From JAIPEI01 sp964443135 (GTDB lineage: Bacteria; Desulfobacterota; DSM-4660; Desulfatiglandales; HGW-15), in assembly GCA_964443135.1 (NCBI GenBank), contig CAYUBQ010000010.1, positions 1-64,000 on the forward strand: a DNA stretch of 64,000 nt. The letters are read 5' to 3'. The translations under genes and the position numbers were made by a program. The notes below the pieces were generated by a model. That model did no database searches, was not told the DNA's origin, and worked only from the letters and a program-made list of their open reading frames with translations. This document shows positions 60,759-64,000 of the stretch, in pieces; position 1 is the stretch's first letter; the number at the start of each line of letters is the position of its first letter.

Positions 60759-60866
60759 TGATGGAGTCGCAAAAAGCCCTTAGCCTTGAGATCTGCCCCT
60801 GAGATATCAACAGGTTATGTCTTCCCCAGCGGCGCGTGAGCGGGTTTTCGCGAATGCGTCAATGAT
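60759..60866 (+). repeat. Dispersed ~105-bp intergenic repeat, copy D
   Basis: Begins GATGGAGTCGCAAAAAGCCC, continues GAGATCTGCCCCTGAGATAT, and ends GCGGGTTTTCGCGAATGCGT. It is the closest relative of copy A at 7661-7772, in opposite orientation. Confidence 0.8.
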
Positions 60867-61109
60867 CTCCCGGTTGCTCCGGGGTGAGGACCGACCGGGC
60901 GACGTCCCAGGCGGACGGCAGGTCGGGTCCACGATGTACTGCCGCCGTCTGTGGGTCCGATGCCCTGTCGTCCTCCCCCGGAAGTGGGCCTCGTCCGGCC
61001 CTGTGCGCCGCGGGGGTAGTGCGCCGGACGGGGCAATGCAGGATGTTTCGCGCCGCGCCTCCAGCGGGGGAGGGCCCGGGGCGTCCCTTTTCCAGCAAAA
61101 CCGTTGGGC
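60867..61109 (+). other. Intergenic DNA between repeat D and the GntR promoter
   Basis: With the preceding repeat this makes about 430 bases without a supported gene. The interval is partly open in all frames because of its G+C content, and I see no ribosome site followed by a family-like sequence. No clear hairpin terminator. Confidence 0.5.
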
Positions 61110-61147
61110 TTGACAGGCGGGCCTTCTTTGTATACCGTGTGTATACG
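61110..61147 (+). promoter_or_regulatory. Promoter with overlapping palindromic operator for the GntR regulator
   Basis: -35 TTGACA (61110-61115) and -10 TATACC (61131-61136), spacer 15. Two GTATAC words separated by CGTGT (61130-61135 and 61141-61146) form a symmetric site over the -10 and start region. FCD-type GntR regulators bind short GTNNAC-like palindromes, so autorepression is likely. Confidence 0.6.
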
Positions 61148-61197
61148 TAATGAATGCCGGAGGGGCCCGCCGCCTCCGGCCGACCGGGGGCCGCATC

Positions 61198-61941
61198 ATG
61201 GATCCAGCGCACATCCGCTCCGAAAAAGCCGTTCCTCTCAGAGAAAAGGTCTACGATTCCCTTCACATGGACATCATCACCGGGAAGTTCCCCGGGGGGA
61301 CGCGGCTCGTGGAGTCCGCCGTGGCCGCCGACATGGAGGTGAGCCGTACCCCCGTCCGGGAGGCCCTTCAGAAGCTTACCTCCGAGGGGTTTCTCCACCA
61401 CATCCCGCGGGCGGGCTACGTCGTGGAGGACATGTCGGACGACGACATCCAGGATCTCTTCGCGACCCGCGAGGAGATCGAAAAGGTGGCCGTGCGCTGG
61501 GCCTCGGCCAAGATCCTTCCCCGTGAGCTCGACCGGCTGCGGGCCAACCTGGACCGGACCGACGAGGTGCTCGAGAGCGGCGCCACGCAGCGGATGATCG
61601 ACCTGGACACGGAGTTTCATCACATTCTGTACCGGGCCACCCGGAGCAAGACGCTGTTCCAGATCAGCCGGAGCCTGAGCGACAGGACCCTCAAGTTCCG
61701 CATCGCCTGCATTCACTTCCCCGAGGTGGCGAGGAGGGCCAGGGCGGGGCACGCCCGCATCGTCCAGGCCCTGGAGAGCGGAGAAGAGCACAGCGCCGAG
61801 GGCGCCGTGGAGCGCCACCTGGCCGAGACCCGCGACGACATCATCCGTTCCCTGAAACAGATCCGAGAGGAGAGCTTCATGACCGGCCGGACGGAGCTCT
61901 CCCTCTCCCCGCTCGGCGGCGTGGAGAGAGGGGACCGGTGA
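61198..61941 (+). CDS. GntR family transcriptional regulator (FadR/FCD subfamily)
   Basis: 247 codons from the ATG at 61198; the ATG at 61150 lacks a ribosome site and lies almost at the predicted transcript start. The N-terminal winged helix has VYDSLHMDIITGKFPGGTRL and VSRTPVREALQKLTSEGFL, the GntR signature. The C-terminal FCD domain has acid and His metal ligands (LDTEFHHILYRAT; GHARIVQALESG; RHLAET). Ligands are usually small carboxylates. Its stop overlaps the next gene's ATG by one base, so it is the first gene of the oxidoreductase operon and probably senses its substrate. Confidence 0.93.
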   Translation: MDPAHIRSEKAVPLREKVYDSLHMDIITGKFPGGTRLVESAVAADMEVSRTPVREALQKLTSEGFLHHIPRAGYVVEDMSDDDIQDLFATREEIEKVAVRWASAKILPRELDRLRANLDRTDEVLESGATQRMIDLDTEFHHILYRATRSKTLFQISRSLSDRTLKFRIACIHFPEVARRARAGHARIVQALESGEEHSAEGAVERHLAETRDDIIRSLKQIREESFMTGRTELSLSPLGGVERGDR

Positions 61942-62519
61942 TGTACGAGATCCGTTTTCACGGCAGGGGCGGGCAGGGGGCGGTGCTGGCGTCCAGGATC
62001 CTGGCCAAGGCGCTGGTGGAGGAGGAAAAGCACGTCAAGGCGATTCCCTCCTTCGGCTTCGAGCGTCGGGGCGCCCCGGTCTCCGCCTTTCTCCGTTTCG
62101 ACGACCACCCCATTCGCCAGACCACGAACATCTACCACCCGGACTGCGTGATCTGCCTGGATCCGACCCTTCCCGACGCCGTGGACATCTTCACGGGGGT
62201 AAAGCCCGACGGCGCATGGGTGCAGGCGACCCGAAAACGGCCGGAGCAGGTGGACCTTCCGGCCGGCCTGTCCCTGGTGGGCTTCTGCGACGCCTTCGGC
62301 ATCGCTCTGGAGGTGTTCGGACGCGCCATCACCAACACGATCATGCTGGGATCCTTCGCCCGAACCACCGGCATCGTCTCCCTCGACGCCCTGGCCAGGG
62401 GAATGGAGTCGGTGGCCTTTCGGGACGCGGCCCTGGAGAAGAACGTGACGGCGGTCCGGCGGGGCTACGACGAGACCCGGAGGTTGGAGCCCCTCACCGG
62501 GACGAGCGAGGCATCATGA
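61941..62519 (+). CDS. 2-oxoacid:ferredoxin oxidoreductase, gamma subunit
   Basis: 192 codons; start overlaps the gntR stop (TGATG). MYEIRFHGRGGQGAVLASRI is the hallmark of the gamma (catalytic domain III-like) subunit, followed by IPSFGFERRGAPVSAFLRF and NTIMLGSFARTTGIV. With the delta and alpha genes it forms a CoA-dependent 2-oxoacid oxidoreductase that decarboxylates a 2-oxoacid to acyl-CoA and reduces ferredoxin. The separate-subunit order gamma-delta-alpha is that of archaeal-type POR and of phenylglyoxylate oxidoreductase. Confidence 0.93.
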   Translation: MYEIRFHGRGGQGAVLASRILAKALVEEEKHVKAIPSFGFERRGAPVSAFLRFDDHPIRQTTNIYHPDCVICLDPTLPDAVDIFTGVKPDGAWVQATRKRPEQVDLPAGLSLVGFCDAFGIALEVFGRAITNTIMLGSFARTTGIVSLDALARGMESVAFRDAALEKNVTAVRRGYDETRRLEPLTGTSEAS

Positions 62520-62809
62520 GACCGCAGGCCAAGAGACCGTTCGACCCGTCGGGCCTCCCCGACGACCTCTGTCCCATCGCCACGGAGTACGCCGTGCTCT
62601 GGACCGGTGACTGGCGGGCCGAGCGCCCCGAGGTGGATCGCGACAAGTGCACCCGCTGCGCCACCTGCTGGCTCTACTGCCCCACCCAGTGCATCGTGGA
62701 AAAGGCGGCCTGGTTCGAGGCGGACCTGAGGATCTGCAAGGGTTGCGGCATCTGCGCCCGGGAGTGCCCTCACCACGCCATCGCCATGGTCCCGGAACAG
62801 GAAGAGTGA
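62516..62809 (+). CDS. 2-oxoacid:ferredoxin oxidoreductase, delta (2x 4Fe-4S) subunit
   Basis: 97 codons; ATG overlaps the gamma stop by four bases (ATGA). Two ferredoxin-type clusters: CTRCATCWLYCP (about residues 44-55) and CKGCGICARECP (about 75-86). The N-terminal 40 residues (PIATEYAVLWTGDWRAERP) are the usual delta-subunit extension. It transfers electrons from the TPP-containing subunit to ferredoxin. Confidence 0.94.
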   Translation: MRPQAKRPFDPSGLPDDLCPIATEYAVLWTGDWRAERPEVDRDKCTRCATCWLYCPTQCIVEKAAWFEADLRICKGCGICARECPHHAIAMVPEQEE

Positions 62810-62812
62810 GCC

Positions 62813-64000
62813 ATGTCCAAGACCATCGTCTGTGACGGAAACGAGGCCGCGGCCTGGGGCGTGGCGCGCTCCAGGCCCGACATGGTGGCCGTCTACCCGA
62901 TCACGCCCCAGTCGTCCCTCGCCGAGTACGTCTCCCAGTTCGTGGCCGACGGCGTGATCGATGCGGACCTCATGGACGTGGAGGGGGAGCACAGCGTGCT
63001 CTCGGTCCTCCAGGGGGCCTGCCTGGCCGGGGCGAGGACCTTCACGGCCTCCTGCGGTCAGGGCCTGGCCTTCATGTTCGAGCCCTACTTCCGGACCCCG
63101 CCCCTGAGGCTGCCCATTGTGATGTCCCTGGTGACCCGCGACGGGATCACGCCCCAGTGCGTCTGGGGGGGGCAGCAGGACGCCATGACCGTCCGGGAGA
63201 CCGGCTGGATCCACATGTACTGCGAGAACGCCCAGGAGGTCCTCGACACGGTGATCATGGCTTACCGCATCGCCGAGGACCGCAGCGTGATGCTCCCGGT
63301 GAACGTGAACCACGACGGGAACTACCTCTCCTACGGGGTGGAGCGCGTGGAGGTCCCGGACCAGGACGAGGTGGACCGGTTCCTGGGCGAGAAGAACACC
63401 AACTGGCACGCGGCCCTGGACCCGGAGCGTCCCATGGGCGTGGACCCGCTCACGGGCGGCGCCACCGGGGAGGGACCGGGGCTGTTCGTGAGGTACCGCA
63501 AGGGCCTCTGCCGGGGCATGGAGAACGCCAAGCGGGTCATCGAGGACGTCCACCGGGAGTGGGGGGAGCGGTTCGGCCGGTACTACGCGCCCCTGGTGGA
63601 GCGCTACCGGATGGAGGATGCCAGGACGGTCGTGGTCACCATCGGGAGCATGTCCGGGGCGGGGAAGGACGCGGTGGACCAGGCCCGGGCCGCAGGGGAC
63701 AAGGTGGGGCTCGTCAAGGTCAAGACCTTCCGGCCCTTCCCGCTGGAGGCGTTCCAGGAGGCCCTGGCGGGCGTGGAGGCCCTGGGCGTGGTGGATCGGT
63801 CCGTGAGCTTCGGGTGGGGGACCGGACCGGTCTTCCAGGAGCTCCTCTCTGGCCTATACCTGGCCGGCCGCGTGGTTCCGGCGGTGAGCTTCATCGGCGG
63901 GCTCGCGGGCGCGGACATCACGGTCGAGGACTTCGGCCGGGTGATCGAGACGATTGACCGGGCGCGTCGCGGAGAGAGCGTCCCGCGCACGGTCTGGTTG
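62813..64000 (+). CDS. 2-oxoacid:ferredoxin oxidoreductase, alpha subunit (3' end outside window)
   Basis: 396 codons from the ATG at 62813, open to the last base, so the stop lies just beyond. The pyrimidine-binding domain has VAVYPITPQSSLAEYV and GEHSVLSVLQGACLAGARTF. The middle region has PVNVNHDGNYLSYGVERVEV; the transketolase C-terminal-like domain has VVVTIGSMSGAGKDAVDQA and GLVKVKTFRPFPLE. Related subunits are about 390-420 residues, so little is missing. A TPP-binding beta subunit should follow outside the window. Substrate unassigned: pyruvate, 2-oxoisovalerate or phenylglyoxylate are candidates. Confidence 0.92.
   Translation, partial: MSKTIVCDGNEAAAWGVARSRPDMVAVYPITPQSSLAEYVSQFVADGVIDADLMDVEGEHSVLSVLQGACLAGARTFTASCGQGLAFMFEPYFRTPPLRLPIVMSLVTRDGITPQCVWGGQQDAMTVRETGWIHMYCENAQEVLDTVIMAYRIAEDRSVMLPVNVNHDGNYLSYGVERVEVPDQDEVDRFLGEKNTNWHAALDPERPMGVDPLTGGATGEGPGLFVRYRKGLCRGMENAKRVIEDVHREWGERFGRYYAPLVERYRMEDARTVVVTIGSMSGAGKDAVDQARAAGDKVGLVKVKTFRPFPLEAFQEALAGVEALGVVDRSVSFGWGTGPVFQELLSGLYLAGRVVPAVSFIGGLAGADITVEDFGRVIETIDRARRGESVPRTVWL

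Noticed and set aside
60817..61113. A 98-codon plus-strand frame between repeat D and the GntR promoter
   Set aside because: It begins inside the repeat, has Arg/Gly-rich shadow-like composition and no ribosome site.
1..64000. CRISPR array, rRNA operon, prophage or replication origin
   Set aside because: No regularly spaced repeats, rRNA sequence, phage structural genes or DnaA-box cluster were seen anywhere in the window.

Overview
The window is a G+C-rich chromosomal segment of a Gram-negative bacterium. It encodes LptD, cyclic-glucan synthase machinery and two lipobox proteins. The gene content points to the Desulfobacterota (former Deltaproteobacteria): two small tetraheme c-type cytochromes, an ArsA-type ATPase with a C-terminal Hsp20-like domain, a citramalate synthase joined to a complete leu operon, a ferredoxin-dependent 2-oxoacid oxidoreductase, and a 363-residue protein resembling an orphan family of syntrophic and sulfate-reducing bacteria. 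No ribosomal RNA or species marker is present, so the assignment is an inference. Most of the window is ordinary chromosomal backbone. Accessory or decayed DNA is concentrated at 7.6-8.8 kb and 57.0-61.2 kb.

Layout. 1-10.4 kb: the 3' part of a giant cyclic beta-1,2-glucan synthase-like gene, a debris zone with dispersed repeats and a UbiB remnant, a ketopantoate reductase and a lipoprotein. 10.5-14.8 kb: tRNA-Ser(GGA), then dnaX-ybaB-recR and a GlcD-type FAD oxidase. 14.8-24.2 kb: an unusual phosphofructokinase and uppP, then a leftward cluster (small Cys protein, Zn-ribbon/Yip1 protein, UvrD helicase, FolC, LptD). 24.2-33.7 kb: a histidine phosphatase with a near-perfect promoter, a Crp/Fnr regulator, a REC-REC-GGDEF protein, cardiolipin synthase, a kinase-like phosphoacceptor protein, a sigma-54 activator, a DUF255 protein and a tetraheme lipoprotein. 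34-39 kb: ArsA plus a small partner, hisS and aspS, separated by a MITE-like element that supplies the hisS stop codon.

39-46 kb: cimA-leuA-leuC-leuD-leuB, preceded by a strong promoter, a leader peptide with Ile and Leu codon runs, and a terminator with competing base-paired structures. This is a transcription attenuator suited to an operon that serves both isoleucine (via citramalate) and leucine synthesis. 46.0-48.2 kb is the most notable locus. A sulfur oxygenase reductase with every known catalytic residue conserved is followed by two translationally coupled half-size YeeE/YedE membrane proteins, with its own promoter: a compact oxygen-dependent sulfur-disproportionation plus sulfur-transport unit.

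48.3-57 kb: an amino-acid dehydrogenase, a crotonase lacking both hydratase glutamates, a second tetraheme cytochrome, an MFS transporter, a TVP38 protein, an M24 peptidase and a Ca/Na exchanger. 57-61 kb: an SDR remnant, small genes, an A+T-richer nucleotidyltransferase/antitoxin-like pair between 49-bp direct repeats, REP-like hairpins and a frameshifted membrane gene. 61.1-64 kb: a FadR-type regulator with a palindrome at its promoter, followed by gamma, delta and alpha genes of a 2-oxoacid:ferredoxin oxidoreductase that runs off the window.
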